Positions 35,513 through 43,489 of a stretch of DNA of 64,000 nucleotides are shown here, in pieces. Location of the stretch: assembly GCF_008807375.1 (NCBI RefSeq), contig NZ_CP043311.1, forward strand, positions 2,026,001 through 2,090,000. The letters run 5' to 3'. This DNA is from Pseudomonas lalkuanensis. GTDB taxonomy: Bacteria; Pseudomonadota; Gammaproteobacteria; Pseudomonadales; Pseudomonadaceae. The first letter of the stretch is position 1, and every line of letters begins with the position of its first letter. A program made the translations under genes and the position numbers. The notes below the pieces were generated by a model. That model was not told the origin of the DNA, ran no database searches, and was given only the letters and a program-made list of their open reading frames with translations.

Positions 35513-36781
35513 TTACCAGAGCGGCACGACGTAGCTGAGGATCAGGCGATTCTCGTCGAGGTCATTGCCGAAGTTGGTGGAGCGCACCGTGGCGTTACGC
35601 CATTTGATGCCGAAATTCTTCAGCGCGCCTTCCTGGAACACGTAGGCGATGTCCATGTTGCGTTCCCATTCCTTGCCTTCTTCGCGGCCCGCACCCAGGT
35701 CGATGTTGTCGCCGGACAGGTAGCGGGTCATGAAGGTCAGGCCGGGAATGCCGATGCTGGCGAAGTTGTAGTCGTAGCGAGCCTGCCAGGACTTCTCGTC
35801 CTTGTTGGCGAAGTCGCCGATCTGTACGTAGTTCACCAGGAAGGGGTCGGTGCCGTTGATGTAGGCGAAGCCGGTATCGCCGCTCATGCTCTGGTAGCCG
35901 AGGCCGAAGGCGTGGCCGCCCAGGGCGTAGGTGAACATGGCGCCGAAGGCCTTGTTGTCGACGTTGCTGGTGCCGTCGTCGGTGGAGCGGGCGTAGCGCA
36001 GGTCGCTCTTCAGCGACTGCTTGTCGGCCAGTGGCAGCATGTGCACAGCGCTGAAATAGTGCTGCTTGTAGAAGTCCTGCAGCTCACCGTAGTGGTAGCC
36101 GGTGACGAGGTTGTCGGTCCACTTGTAGCTGGCGCCGCCGAAGTTGAACTTGTCGCTGGTGGTGCCGCTGCGGACGGTGATGGCGCGTGCGGCGCCGGTG
36201 GTGATGGTCATGTCCTCGTAGTCGGAGGAGTCGCGCTGGTTCACCTGCTTGAGCTGGCCGGCATCGAAGGTCAGGCCGTCGAGTTCCATGGAGTTCAGCT
36301 GGCCGCCCTTGAAGGTCTGCGGCAGCAGGCGCGAGTCGTTGTACTGGACCACCGGCAGCTTGGGCAGCAGGGTGCCGACCTTGAGCACGCTCTTGGACGC
36401 GCGCAGCTTGGCGGTCAGGCCGAGCTCGCCATACTCGTCCTGGGCGCGGCGGGTTTCGCGGTCGCGCTTGAGCAGGCCGGTGTTGCTGCGGTCGGGGCTG
36501 GAATCAAGCTTGACGCCCAGCAGGCCCAGGGCGTCCACACCCACGCCAACGGTGCCTTCGGTGAAGCCGGATTCGTAACGCAGGAGGAAGCCCTGGGCCC
36601 ATTCCTCGGCTTTGGACTGGGCGGCTCCCTCCTGGCGGAAGTCACGATTGAAGTAGAAGTTGCGCAGCTCCAGGCTGGCCTTGCTGTCCTTGATGAACTC
36701 GGCCTGGGCGACGCCCGGCAGGGTGACACTGGCGCCGAGCGCGGCCAGGGCCACGGCTCGCGCAAGCGAGGTCTTGCTCAT
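35513..36781 (-). CDS. opdQ: OprD family outer-membrane porin (OpdQ-like)
   Basis: A 422-residue precursor with a signal peptide ending AQA|EF (about 27) and OprD-family features: FIKDSKASLELRNFYFNRDF at the N-terminus, alternating beta-strands throughout, and a C-terminal strand ending in an aromatic residue (RLILSYVVPLW; Trp rather than the common Phe). OprD porins are 18-stranded substrate-specific channels for amino acids, peptides or organic acids. By synteny it corresponds to PA3038 (OpdQ). The ATG has GGAG nine bases upstream. Two direct octamers GTTACAAC lie in the upstream region. The substrate is not deducible from sequence. Confidence 0.88.
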   Translation of the reverse strand: MSKTSLARAVALAALGASVTLPGVAQAEFIKDSKASLELRNFYFNRDFRQEGAAQSKAEEWAQGFLLRYESGFTEGTVGVGVDALGLLGVKLDSSPDRSNTGLLKRDRETRRAQDEYGELGLTAKLRASKSVLKVGTLLPKLPVVQYNDSRLLPQTFKGGQLNSMELDGLTFDAGQLKQVNQRDSSDYEDMTITTGAARAITVRSGTTSDKFNFGGASYKWTDNLVTGYHYGELQDFYKQHYFSAVHMLPLADKQSLKSDLRYARSTDDGTSNVDNKAFGAMFTYALGGHAFGLGYQSMSGDTGFAYINGTDPFLVNYVQIGDFANKDEKSWQARYDYNFASIGIPGLTFMTRYLSGDNIDLGAGREEGKEWERNMDIAYVFQEGALKNFGIKWRNATVRSTNFGNDLDENRLILSYVVPLW

Positions 36782-36825
36782 TGTTATTGTCTCCTCGTTG
36801 GTTTTCAGGTCGGTCGGGTCGTCCT

Positions 36826-36860
36826 GTTACAACGATTTGACTAAAGCATTTCGTTACAAC
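36826..36860. promoter_or_regulatory. Direct octamer repeats upstream of the porin gene
   Basis: GTTACAAC occurs at 36826-36833 and again at 36853-36860, 27 bases start to start, 45-79 bases upstream of the porin ATG. Their spacing and position suggest binding sites for a regulator. No known family motif is recognised. Confidence 0.4.
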
Positions 36861-36887
36861 TTTTGCAGTTAGACGATGGTCGGTCTC

Positions 36888-37754
36888 TCACTGCACCCAT
36901 TGCGGGTAATAGCCGAGCCGATCCTGCACCGCGGCATCATGGGCCGGCACCACGATCAGGCCCGGCTCGCGCTGGAGCAGGTCATGCACTTTCTGCAGCT
37001 GTGCGCGCGTAGCTTCACGGTCGTTGTCGACCATCCTGCGGCTGACCCAGAACTTCTCCTTCGGTCCGGTGAAACCTTCCAGGCGCCAGCTGACGTCGCC
37101 GGTGAAGAAGAAGCGCCGCCCGTCCTCCAGGGTCAGGAACAGACCCACCGAACCCGGCGTATGACCGCTGAGCGGTACCAGTACCAGGCTGCGATCGCCG
37201 AACAGGTCGAGGCTTTCCTCGAAGCCCATGAAGGGGATGGGGAGGAAGGTGAAAGGGTGCCATTTCACTCCGTGGGCGAACTGGCTGGGCAGGATGGCCG
37301 GCGGCGTGGCGATCTCGGTGAACTCGATCTCCTCATAGGGCGCCCAGACCGGCACTTCGGGGAAGTCCGCCAGTGCCGAAGCGTGGTCCCAGTGGACATG
37401 GCTGAGCAGAATGCGGTCGACCTGGATGCCGTCCCTGTCGAGCTGGTCGCGGGCCGGGTTCACGGCCTGGTACTGCATCAGGGGCTTGTCCCACCAGGGC
37501 ATCTCGGCGCTGAACTGGCTGTCCACCTGGCGACCGAGTCCGGTATCGAAGAGCAGGGTGGCGGCGTGGTGCTGGATCAGTACCGCCACATGGTTGGCTT
37601 TCACTTTCTCGGTCCATTTGCCGTCGGCCACGGTGAAGGCATCCAGGGTTTCGGTCTCGGATGTCTTCACCAGCGAGAAGCGCAGCCCCTCGGCCTGGGC
37701 GACCGCACTGAACGCCCCCAGCAGGAACAACAGGAAGTAGGAACGTAGACGCAT
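36888..37754 (-). CDS. Secreted metallo-beta-lactamase fold hydrolase
   Basis: A 288-residue protein with an N-terminal signal peptide (about 1-21, ending AQA). The metal-binding motif HVHWDH occupies 119-124; a further His in LSGHTPGS, Asp in FFTGDVSW and His in VVPAHDA complete a dinuclear site. The layout resembles lactonase-like members (AHL lactonase/glyoxalase II superfamily), but the export signal makes quorum-signal quenching unproven. It is third gene of a GST, PNPOx-like, MBL operon; its start is four bases after the preceding stop. Confidence 0.85.
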   Translation of the reverse strand: MRLRSYFLLFLLGAFSAVAQAEGLRFSLVKTSETETLDAFTVADGKWTEKVKANHVAVLIQHHAATLLFDTGLGRQVDSQFSAEMPWWDKPLMQYQAVNPARDQLDRDGIQVDRILLSHVHWDHASALADFPEVPVWAPYEEIEFTEIATPPAILPSQFAHGVKWHPFTFLPIPFMGFEESLDLFGDRSLVLVPLSGHTPGSVGLFLTLEDGRRFFFTGDVSWRLEGFTGPKEKFWVSRRMVDNDREATRAQLQKVHDLLQREPGLIVVPAHDAAVQDRLGYYPQWVQ

Positions 37755-37758
37755 GGAA

Positions 37759-38685
37759 TCAGTGTCCTTGAGGCAGGAAAGGGGAGGGGCGAGCGCTGTC
37801 GAAGCCCAGCGGCAGGCGGTTGCGACGCAGGCGCCAGCGGCCAGGGGTCAGCGCCACCAGCCGTTCGGCTCCGGGCAGGTCGGGCAGTCCGGCTGAGCCG
37901 CCCTGGCCCGGCCAGAGAATTTCCGCGCGGGCTTCCAGTTGCAGCAGGTCGCCGCTGGCGAAATCCACCCAGAGCAACCCGCAGCGGGGTTCCAGCAGCA
38001 GGTTGCCGAGGGTGTTGAACATCTGGTTGCCACTGTAGTCCGGCAGCCAGAGTCGGCCGTCGTCGCGCAACTGCACGAAACCTGGCGTACCGCCGCGGTG
38101 GGAGATGTCGACGCCGCCGGTTTCCGGGTCGAGATGCTGGCTGGCGATGAACAGTGTGTCGCTGCGTTTGACCAGTTCCAGCCAGCGCGGGTCGAGGCCA
38201 TCGCCCTGTTCCAGTGGGCCGGCGGAGCGGTCATGCCAGTGCCAGTCACGAGCCTGGATGTACTTCGGGCAATTGCCGAAGGACTGCTGCACCGCGAGAG
38301 CGAAGCCTTCAGCGTCGTTGTCCAGCAGCGGGCCGTTCATGCGATTGCGCCGTCGCGTCGGCAGTTCCAGGCCGAGCAGGCCAATGCGTGCCGCGCTGTG
38401 CAGGTTGGCGGCCAGCGGGTCGTCGGCCTGCGGGCGGGCGTTGACCCGCAGCAGGCTGGGCTCTGGTGAGTGGGCGAAGCCCGGCTTGCCCCACAGCACG
38501 GAGGCCTGTGGCTGGCCGTCGCTGTCCAGGCTGCCCACCAGCAGCCAGGGCAACTGGGCGAAGAACAGGCGATGCTGCTCCGGCATGTGATCGCGGATCA
38601 TCCTGCTGCCCATGGCCTCTACCTGTTCGCGTACGCCGACACGGGTCTGGATCGCTTGTTCGCCAGGGTGGAACGGACTGCTCAT
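37759..38685 (-). CDS. Pyridoxamine-5'-phosphate oxidase-like FMN-binding protein
   Basis: A 308-residue cytoplasmic protein with two split-barrel regions of the PNPOx-like, FMN-binding fold (about 40-150: LPWLLVGSLDSDGQPQASVLWG; about 170-270: SDTLFIASQH, GFVQLRDDGRLWLPDYSGN). True PdxH residues are not evident, so pyridoxine oxidase activity is unlikely. These two-domain proteins are usually unassigned FMN oxidoreductases. The ATG at 38685 has GGAGG upstream. It lies between GST and MBL genes in a tight operon, suggesting joint detoxification of an electrophile. Confidence 0.82.
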   Translation of the reverse strand: MSSPFHPGEQAIQTRVGVREQVEAMGSRMIRDHMPEQHRLFFAQLPWLLVGSLDSDGQPQASVLWGKPGFAHSPEPSLLRVNARPQADDPLAANLHSAARIGLLGLELPTRRRNRMNGPLLDNDAEGFALAVQQSFGNCPKYIQARDWHWHDRSAGPLEQGDGLDPRWLELVKRSDTLFIASQHLDPETGGVDISHRGGTPGFVQLRDDGRLWLPDYSGNQMFNTLGNLLLEPRCGLLWVDFASGDLLQLEARAEILWPGQGGSAGLPDLPGAERLVALTPGRWRLRRNRLPLGFDSARPSPFLPQGH

Positions 38686-38702
38686 GATGGCCTCCGGGTT
38701 CC

Positions 38703-39296
38703 TCAGAAGTGGGGCAGGTCGACATAGCCGGGCAGGGCGCGAATGCGCGCGAACCAGGCGTGCAGGTGTGGGTAGGGCGTCAGGTCCAGGCCGCCTTCAT
38801 CGGCCATGGCGAGGTAGGGGTAGACCGCCACGTCGGCGATGGTGGGCTGCTCGCCGACCAGCCAGGTGTGGTCGGCCAGGTGCGCGTTGACCAGTTCCAG
38901 CACCTGGCGGCCGCGGGCCTGGGCGTCGTCCAGGTCCACGGGGCGGCCGAACTTCAGCCCCACCCGGGCCCGTGCTGCACCGTTGTGGATCTCGTTGGCG
39001 GTGAGGCTCAGCCAGCTGGCGATCCGCGCCTCGGTGACGGCGTCCAGCGGGTACCAGTGCGGATCCGCATAGCGTCGCGCCAGGTAGACCAGGATGGCCT
39101 GGGAGTCGACCAGCGGCTGTCCGTCATCAACCAGTACCGGGACCTGCCCGCGCGGATTCAGGGCGAGGAACTCCGGGCGCTTCTGCGCGCCCTTGGGCAG
39201 GTCGACGGTCAGCAGCTCGACGGGCTGGCCGATCAGGCTGAGGAACAGGCGGACCTTGTAGCAGTTGCCGGAGAGGTAGAAGTCGTGAAGTTGCAT
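38703..39296 (-). CDS. Glutathione S-transferase family protein
   Basis: A 197-residue GST. The N-terminal thioredoxin-like domain (1-78) has YLSGNCYKVRLFLSL as the active-site region, the cis-Pro in GQVPVLVDD and the glutathione-binding DSQAILVYLARRY. The all-alpha C-terminal domain follows, with the capping motif PTIADVAVYPYLA. It conjugates glutathione to an unknown electrophile. It is the first gene of a three-gene operon and divergent from a TetR gene, with an operator dyad between its -35 and -10 boxes. The ATG at 39296 has GAGGGA upstream. PA3035-like by synteny. Confidence 0.92.
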   Translation of the reverse strand: MQLHDFYLSGNCYKVRLFLSLIGQPVELLTVDLPKGAQKRPEFLALNPRGQVPVLVDDGQPLVDSQAILVYLARRYADPHWYPLDAVTEARIASWLSLTANEIHNGAARARVGLKFGRPVDLDDAQARGRQVLELVNAHLADHTWLVGEQPTIADVAVYPYLAMADEGGLDLTPYPHLHAWFARIRALPGYVDLPHF

Positions 39297-39331
39297 GGCG
39301 AGTCCCTCGCATTGGTTGGAAACTGAACTGG

Positions 39332-39361
39332 ATAGTAGACAGACAGGTCTGTATATTTCAA
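39332..39361 (-). promoter_or_regulatory. Promoter of the GST operon
   Basis: On the minus strand, TTGAAA (39361-39356), an 18-base spacer and TACTAT (39337-39332) form a plausible sigma-70 promoter, with -10 about 35 bases before the GST start. The spacer is almost filled by the TetR-type dyad. Confidence 0.6.
39336..39355. promoter_or_regulatory. TetR-type operator in the GST/TetR intergenic region
   Basis: The core is ACAGAC-AG-GTCTGT (39339-39352), extended by TA pairs on both sides after one mismatch. It lies between the -35 and -10 of the GST promoter, so binding would block RNA polymerase. The divergent TetR gene is the obvious candidate regulator, probably also self-repressing. Confidence 0.6.
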
Positions 39362-39453
39362 GGGCGAATTTCGCTTCGCCTGCGCATTCCGCGCCCGTGT
39401 GGTTTGAGCGGTTCAGGGGGGATGCGCATAATGCGCCGGTTCAGGAGGCTGCA

Positions 39454-40011
39454 ATGGCATCGAGTAAACGCGATCAACTGGTCAACACAGCCCTTTCGCT
39501 CTTCTATCGCGAAGGCTTCCACGCCACCGGCATCGACCGCATCCTGGCGGAGTCCGGTGTGGCCAAGATGACCCTCTACAAGCATTTCAAGTCCAAGGAC
39601 GAGCTGATCATGGCCGCCCTGGAATCCCGCTTCGCGCCGGCGGCCGAGCGCATGGCGTGGGCTTTCGCCAACCTGCCGCCGCGGGAAGCCATCCTGCGGG
39701 TATTCGACGGCCTGGACGAATGGCTGCGGCAGGACGAGTTCTGTGGCTGCGCCTTTATCAATGCGGCGGCCGAATTCCACGACCGCGCCCATCCGGTGCA
39801 TCGTCTGGCGGCGTCCTACAAGATTGCCACGCAGAACTACTTCATCGCCGCCCTGCAGCGCCTGGGCGCCGCTCAGTCCGAGCGTCTGGCACGTCAGCTG
39901 CAGTACCTGATGGAAGGGGCGATCAGCATGGCCCACATCCAGGGACCGAACGACCAGGCGCTGGAGGCGAAGGACGCCGCGGAACAGCTGCTACGCGCTG
40001 CCGGGGTCTGA
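39454..40011 (+). CDS. TetR family transcriptional regulator
   Basis: A 185-residue repressor. The N-terminal TetR HTH (about 8-55) shows FYREGFHATGIDRILAESG, then VAKMTLYKHFKSKDELI. The C-terminal ligand domain (about 75-185) has FCGCAFINAAAEFHD, typical of a TetR_C group that senses small hydrophobic molecules. AGGAGG (39443-39448) lies five bases before the ATG; the longer open frame upstream crosses the promoter region and is rejected. It is divergent from the GST operon, which it likely represses through the dyad at 39336-39355. Confidence 0.92.
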   Translation: MASSKRDQLVNTALSLFYREGFHATGIDRILAESGVAKMTLYKHFKSKDELIMAALESRFAPAAERMAWAFANLPPREAILRVFDGLDEWLRQDEFCGCAFINAAAEFHDRAHPVHRLAASYKIATQNYFIAALQRLGAAQSERLARQLQYLMEGAISMAHIQGPNDQALEAKDAAEQLLRAAGV

Positions 40012-40099
40012 ATCCGGGCTCCGTTTGTCGTCGGCAGTTCAAGTTCTTCGGCCTTCGGCCGCCAAGGAAAGGACACCGTCGACTCCGGATGCTCCCGAC

Positions 40100-41251
40100 A
40101 TGAATGCCCTGGCTTCCCTCGCTTCTTCCGCCCATCGTTCCTCCTTCCCCGGCCTGGCTTCCGCCTTGGCGCGCAAGCAGGCGGATGCCCAGGAAGTTCT
40201 CGCAGGGCGCCTGGGCGAGCGTCTGGGGCTCGAGCCGGGTGCCCTGAGCGACAAGGCATCCAAGTACACCCCCGAGAAGGTCGCAGACCGTGTGCTGGGC
40301 TTCATCGACCAGCGCCTGCGCAGCGAGAAGGCAGACGGTGCTGATCCGGCCAAGCTGAAGGGGCTGCTGGACCAGGCCCGCGCCGGAATTCAGAAAGGCT
40401 TCGACGACGCGCGCAAGGTTCTGGACGGCCTCGGTGTTCTGGGCGGCAAGGTCGCTGACGACATCGATGACACCTTCGGCCGCATCCAGGATGGCCTGGA
40501 CCAGTTGCAGAAGACCTACACCCAGCCGGCGCAATCTCCCCAGGTCGGCGGGGCGGTGGCGGTCGCGGGCTACAGCGAACGCTTCAAGGCCCAGGCGGAA
40601 ACCTTCGACCTGGAAGTGAAAACCCGCGACGGCGACACGTTGCGCATTTCCATCGCCCAGGCCTCGTCCAGCTGGTCGCGCAGCAGCGTGGCGGTCGCGA
40701 GCGACGGCAAGAATTCGCTGCTGTCCGTCAGCAGCCGATCGTCCAGCCTGCAGATCGGCGCCTGGCAGATCGAGGTGGATGGGGAGCTGGACGACGAAGA
40801 GAAGGCGGCACTGAGCGACCTGCTCGGCCAGGTCCAGGACATCTCCAGCAAGTTCTACTCCGGCGACCTGGCCGGCGCCTTCGACCGGGCCATGGCCCTG
40901 GACATGGATGGCGAGCAACTGGCTTCCATGTCCCTGCACCTGACCCAGACCAAGGTCATGCAGGCCACCGACGCATACGGCGCCGTCGCCCAGCAGGGTG
41001 GACAGGCGGCCAGTGCGGTCAATGGCAACCTCAAGGATTACGCCAACAGCCTTCTGCAGGCGCTGCGCAATGCTGGCGAGCTGGCCGAGAACGGCCGTGG
41101 TGCGCTGGAAGAACTGCTCAAAGGTGGATTCGGCCTCGACGAGCGTTTCGACTCGGAGCAACTGGCCAAGGCCGGGCGCCTCAACAGCCGCTTGCTGGAT
41201 GGCCTGCAGCCCTTGCTGGACAAGGCCAAGAGCGAATCCACTGACGACTGA
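40100..41251 (+). CDS. DUF5610 domain protein
   Basis: A 383-residue protein without signal peptide, rich in Ala, Ser and Asp, that I place in the DUF5610 family (unknown function). It is mostly alpha-helical with a central beta-like region (about 155-220: FDLEVKTRDGDTLRISIAQ and a Ser-rich stretch WSRSSVAVASDGKNS) and a helical C-terminus. The start is uncertain: ATG at 40100 has only a distant AAGGAAAGG, whereas a TTG at 40025, 13 bases after the TetR stop, would add 25 codons of coding-like sequence. It may be co-transcribed with the TetR gene. No catalytic motif is visible. Confidence 0.7.
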   Translation: MNALASLASSAHRSSFPGLASALARKQADAQEVLAGRLGERLGLEPGALSDKASKYTPEKVADRVLGFIDQRLRSEKADGADPAKLKGLLDQARAGIQKGFDDARKVLDGLGVLGGKVADDIDDTFGRIQDGLDQLQKTYTQPAQSPQVGGAVAVAGYSERFKAQAETFDLEVKTRDGDTLRISIAQASSSWSRSSVAVASDGKNSLLSVSSRSSSLQIGAWQIEVDGELDDEEKAALSDLLGQVQDISSKFYSGDLAGAFDRAMALDMDGEQLASMSLHLTQTKVMQATDAYGAVAQQGGQAASAVNGNLKDYANSLLQALRNAGELAENGRGALEELLKGGFGLDERFDSEQLAKAGRLNSRLLDGLQPLLDKAKSESTDD

Positions 41252-41297
41252 CCCCGTGCTAGACTTCGCGCCTCGCTGATCTTCGAGGCGCGTCCCC

Positions 41298-41534
41298 ATG
41301 CTTCCTGAATGCCAACTCTTCGGCACCCTCGGCTGCCACCTCTGCGAGGTAGCCGAAGGCGTGCTCATGCCCTTCGTCGAGCGTGGCTTGATGGTGGAAC
41401 TGGTGGACATAGCCGACCGCGAGGAGTGGGTCGAAAGCTACGGCCTGCGTATTCCGGTCCTGCGCCGTTGCGATACCGGCAGCGAACTGGGCTGGCCCTT
41501 CGATGCCTGCCAGGTGGCATCTTTTCTGAAGTGA
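41298..41534 (+). CDS. Glutaredoxin-like thioredoxin-fold protein (DUF836 type)
   Basis: A 78-residue protein with a CxxC redox motif GCHLCEVAE (C13, C16) near the N-terminus and the cis-Pro region RIPVLRR, as in small glutaredoxin-like DUF836 proteins. The ending GWPFDACQVASFL is also typical. It probably acts as a cytoplasmic thiol-disulfide protein; the partner is unknown. It follows the DUF5610 gene by 46 bases. Confidence 0.85.
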   Translation: MLPECQLFGTLGCHLCEVAEGVLMPFVERGLMVELVDIADREEWVESYGLRIPVLRRCDTGSELGWPFDACQVASFLK

Positions 41535-41720
41535 TCGCTACTTCCTGACGCAGTTCAGGCAGTGATGCCCTTCGCGCGGTCCTGCGCCAATCATCCCGCC
41601 CCTGCCCAGGGAACTACCCCCTTCCACGTCCTGCAGCGATGTTCCGGCCGCCGATGAAGTCATCGATGGCTGGAAAGCATTGGTCGTGGAGCGTCGTGGC
41701 GATGAAAAATCGCAGGCAAT

Positions 41721-41748
41721 AAAAAACCCGCCTTCAAGGCGGGTTTTT
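41721..41748 (-). terminator. Terminator downstream of tRNA-Pro
   Basis: Stem ACCCGCC / GGCGGGT with flanking A and T tracts on both sides (TTTTTTATT on the minus strand), seven bases after the tRNA 3' end. It can act in both directions. Confidence 0.88.
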
Positions 41749-41755
41749 CGGGATT

Positions 41756-41832
41756 TGGTCGGAGCGACTGGATTCGAACCAGCGACCTTCTCGTCCCGAA
41801 CGAGACGCGCTACCAAGCTGCGCTACGCTCCG
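41756..41832 (-). tRNA. tRNA-Pro (anticodon CGG)
   Basis: A 77-nt cloverleaf on the minus strand. The acceptor stem CGGAGCG pairs with CGCTCCG, discriminator A, and CCA is encoded. The D-arm is GCGC..TTGGTAGCGC, the anticodon stem TCTCG/CGAGA with loop TTCGGGA, giving anticodon CGG that reads CCG. The T-arm CTGG-TTCGAAT-CCAG is intact. It is a single tRNA with its own terminator. Confidence 0.96.
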
Positions 41833-41994
41833 TTGTGTGGCGCGCATTCTACAGAAAAACTTTTGGCCTACAAGGGGTTAGCGAAAGTTTTTTTGATTTT
41901 TTTGCTTTGGGAGGTGGGAAGCTGCGAACGGCGCGGGGTTGCCGGGGGAGGTGAGGGCCCGCTTCGCCGGGAGGGCGTAAGCGGGCCTGAGGAA

Positions 41995-42216
41995 TCAGAG
42001 CTCTTTGATGGTACGGACCTGATCCTTGTTCACCTTGGCATGTTTGCCATCCAGTTGTTCGAACTCGTAGAAGCCCGAGTCTTCGTCGTAGTCGGGTTTG
42101 TCCACGGCCTGGATCTCGCGCCCGTCATTGAGGGTGATCACGGTCGGCGAGGAGCAGCCGGTCAGAGTGAAAAGGCCCATTGCGAGCAGGAAAGCGGGGG
42201 CGATCCGCTGGTTCAT
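41995..42216 (-). CDS. YgdI/YgdR family small lipoprotein
   Basis: A 73-residue lipoprotein precursor. The lipobox LTGC places the lipidated Cys at 21; the mature domain (TVITLNDGREIQ, DEDSGFYEFEQLDGK, VNKDQVRTIKEL) is the SH3-like YgdI/YgdR (DUF903) fold. AAGGAG is fused directly to an ATG at 42222, too close to be used; the ATG at 42216 is six bases from it and is chosen. Envelope location is sure, but the function is unknown. PA3031-like by synteny. Confidence 0.9.
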   Translation of the reverse strand: MNQRIAPAFLLAMGLFTLTGCSSPTVITLNDGREIQAVDKPDYDEDSGFYEFEQLDGKHAKVNKDQVRTIKEL

Positions 42217-42294
42217 CGTCATCTCCTTGATGATTACGCTGGTTGTACGCAGCTTCTGACGAAAAACTTCCCGGCAAAGTTCCGGCAATCTGAC

Positions 42295-42882
42295 TCAGTC
42301 CTTCAGTGGTGAATGAGCCAGCAGGTCGGGTGTATTGAAATTGGCCAGTCGTGGATCGCCTTCGGAGCAGTCCACGGCAACCGGATTCAATTGACGGAGG
42401 ATGCGCTGCGGACTGCGTTCCCCGGCCTGCCATCCGGCCTCCAATACCGGCAGCACCGCGCGGGGCAGGACACAGAACAGTGGCTCCCAGAAGTTGCCTT
42501 GGCGGACCATCACGGGGTGATCGCAGGCGGCGGCGAGCAGGTCGTTAATCAGCGCATCGTCGACCTTGGGGGCGTCGCAGGGGAGGACCAGTACCTGCTC
42601 ATGGCGGGCCACCGCGAGGCCCGCGCGGATACCGGCCAGCGGGCCGGGATAGTCGGGGCTGTCGTCCTGCACCAGTTGGTCGGCCCAGGTGGCATAGCGA
42701 TCTGCGTTACGGTTGCAGGAGATGATCAGGTCGTCGGTGAAGGGGCGCACCCGTTCATGCAACCAGGCGATCAGCGGGCGGCCTTGCCACTCCACCAGGC
42801 CCTTGTCGAGGCCGCCAAGGCGCTGCCCGCGGCCGCCTGAAAGCAGCAGGACAGAGCAGGGTGGCAGAGGCTTGTCGGACAT
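42295..42882 (-). CDS. mobA: Molybdenum cofactor guanylyltransferase MobA
   Basis: A 195-residue nucleotidyltransferase. It transfers GMP from GTP to molybdopterin to form the guanine dinucleotide cofactor (MGD) used by nitrate reductase and other enzymes. The GTP-binding loop [16 protein letters not shown] (about 13-28) and PGPLAGI and LPCDAP segments are intact. The start MSDKPLPP at 42882 has GGAG upstream; an upstream 14-codon extension is not supported. It is divergent from moaB and moeA. Confidence 0.95.
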   Translation of the reverse strand: MSDKPLPPCSVLLLSGGRGQRLGGLDKGLVEWQGRPLIAWLHERVRPFTDDLIISCNRNADRYATWADQLVQDDSPDYPGPLAGIRAGLAVARHEQVLVLPCDAPKVDDALINDLLAAACDHPVMVRQGNFWEPLFCVLPRAVLPVLEAGWQAGERSPQRILRQLNPVAVDCSEGDPRLANFNTPDLLAHSPLKD

Positions 42883-42909
42883 GGCGCGGTCTCCGTGGCG
42901 GCGCTGTGA

Positions 42910-42915
42910 TATAAC
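42910..42915 (+). promoter_or_regulatory. Possible -10 of the moaB-moeA operon
   Basis: TATAAC lies 35 bases before the moaB start in the short mobA/moaB divergent region. No good -35 is seen. Confidence 0.35.
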
Positions 42916-42949
42916 ACCGGGCATTCACTCCTACAACTGGAAGCCTGCC

Positions 42950-43489
42950 ATGAGTCACAAGGCCGAGGCGGTGTTCGTGCCGCTCAATATCGCCGTTCTT
43001 ACTGTCAGTGATACCCGCAGCCTGGAGACCGACACCTCCGGCCAGCTCTTCGTCGACCGCCTCACCGCCGCTGGCCACAACCTGGCCGCGCGCGTGCTGC
43101 TGAAGGATGACCTGTACAAGATCCGCGCCCAGGTCGCCACCTGGATCGCCGACGACCATGTGCAGGTGGTGCTGATCACCGGCGGCACCGGTTTCACCGG
43201 CCGCGACAGCACCCCGGAAGCGGTTGCCTGTCTGCTGGACAAGCAGGTGGATGGCTTCGGCGAATACTTCCGGCAGATTTCCGTCAGCGATATCGGAACC
43301 TCCACCATGCAGTCCCGCGCCCTGGCGGGTCTGGCCAATGGCACCCTGGTCTGCTGCCTGCCGGGCTCCACCAATGCCTGCCGCACTGCCTGGGACGGCA
43401 TCCTCGCCGAGCAACTGGACAACCGTCATCGCCCCTGCAACTTCGTGCCGCACCTGACCCAGGCCAACGCCTGCGAGAGCCGCGGATGA
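42950..43489 (+). CDS. moaB: Molybdenum cofactor biosynthesis protein MoaB
   Basis: A 179-residue MoaB/MogA-type protein that binds molybdopterin and activates it by adenylylation before molybdate insertion. The conserved VSDTR, TGGTGFTGRDSTPEA and LPGSTNACRTAWDGIL blocks are present. Its stop overlaps the moeA start by four bases (ATGA), so the two are coupled. This is the moaB2 copy of the PA3029 position; other copies probably exist elsewhere in the genome. Confidence 0.95.
   Translation: MSHKAEAVFVPLNIAVLTVSDTRSLETDTSGQLFVDRLTAAGHNLAARVLLKDDLYKIRAQVATWIADDHVQVVLITGGTGFTGRDSTPEAVACLLDKQVDGFGEYFRQISVSDIGTSTMQSRALAGLANGTLVCCLPGSTNACRTAWDGILAEQLDNRHRPCNFVPHLTQANACESRG

Noticed and set aside
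41956..41987. GGCCCGCTT / AAGCGGGCC hairpin after the small lipoprotein gene
   Set aside because: Long loop and no T-run on the minus strand; not called as a terminator.
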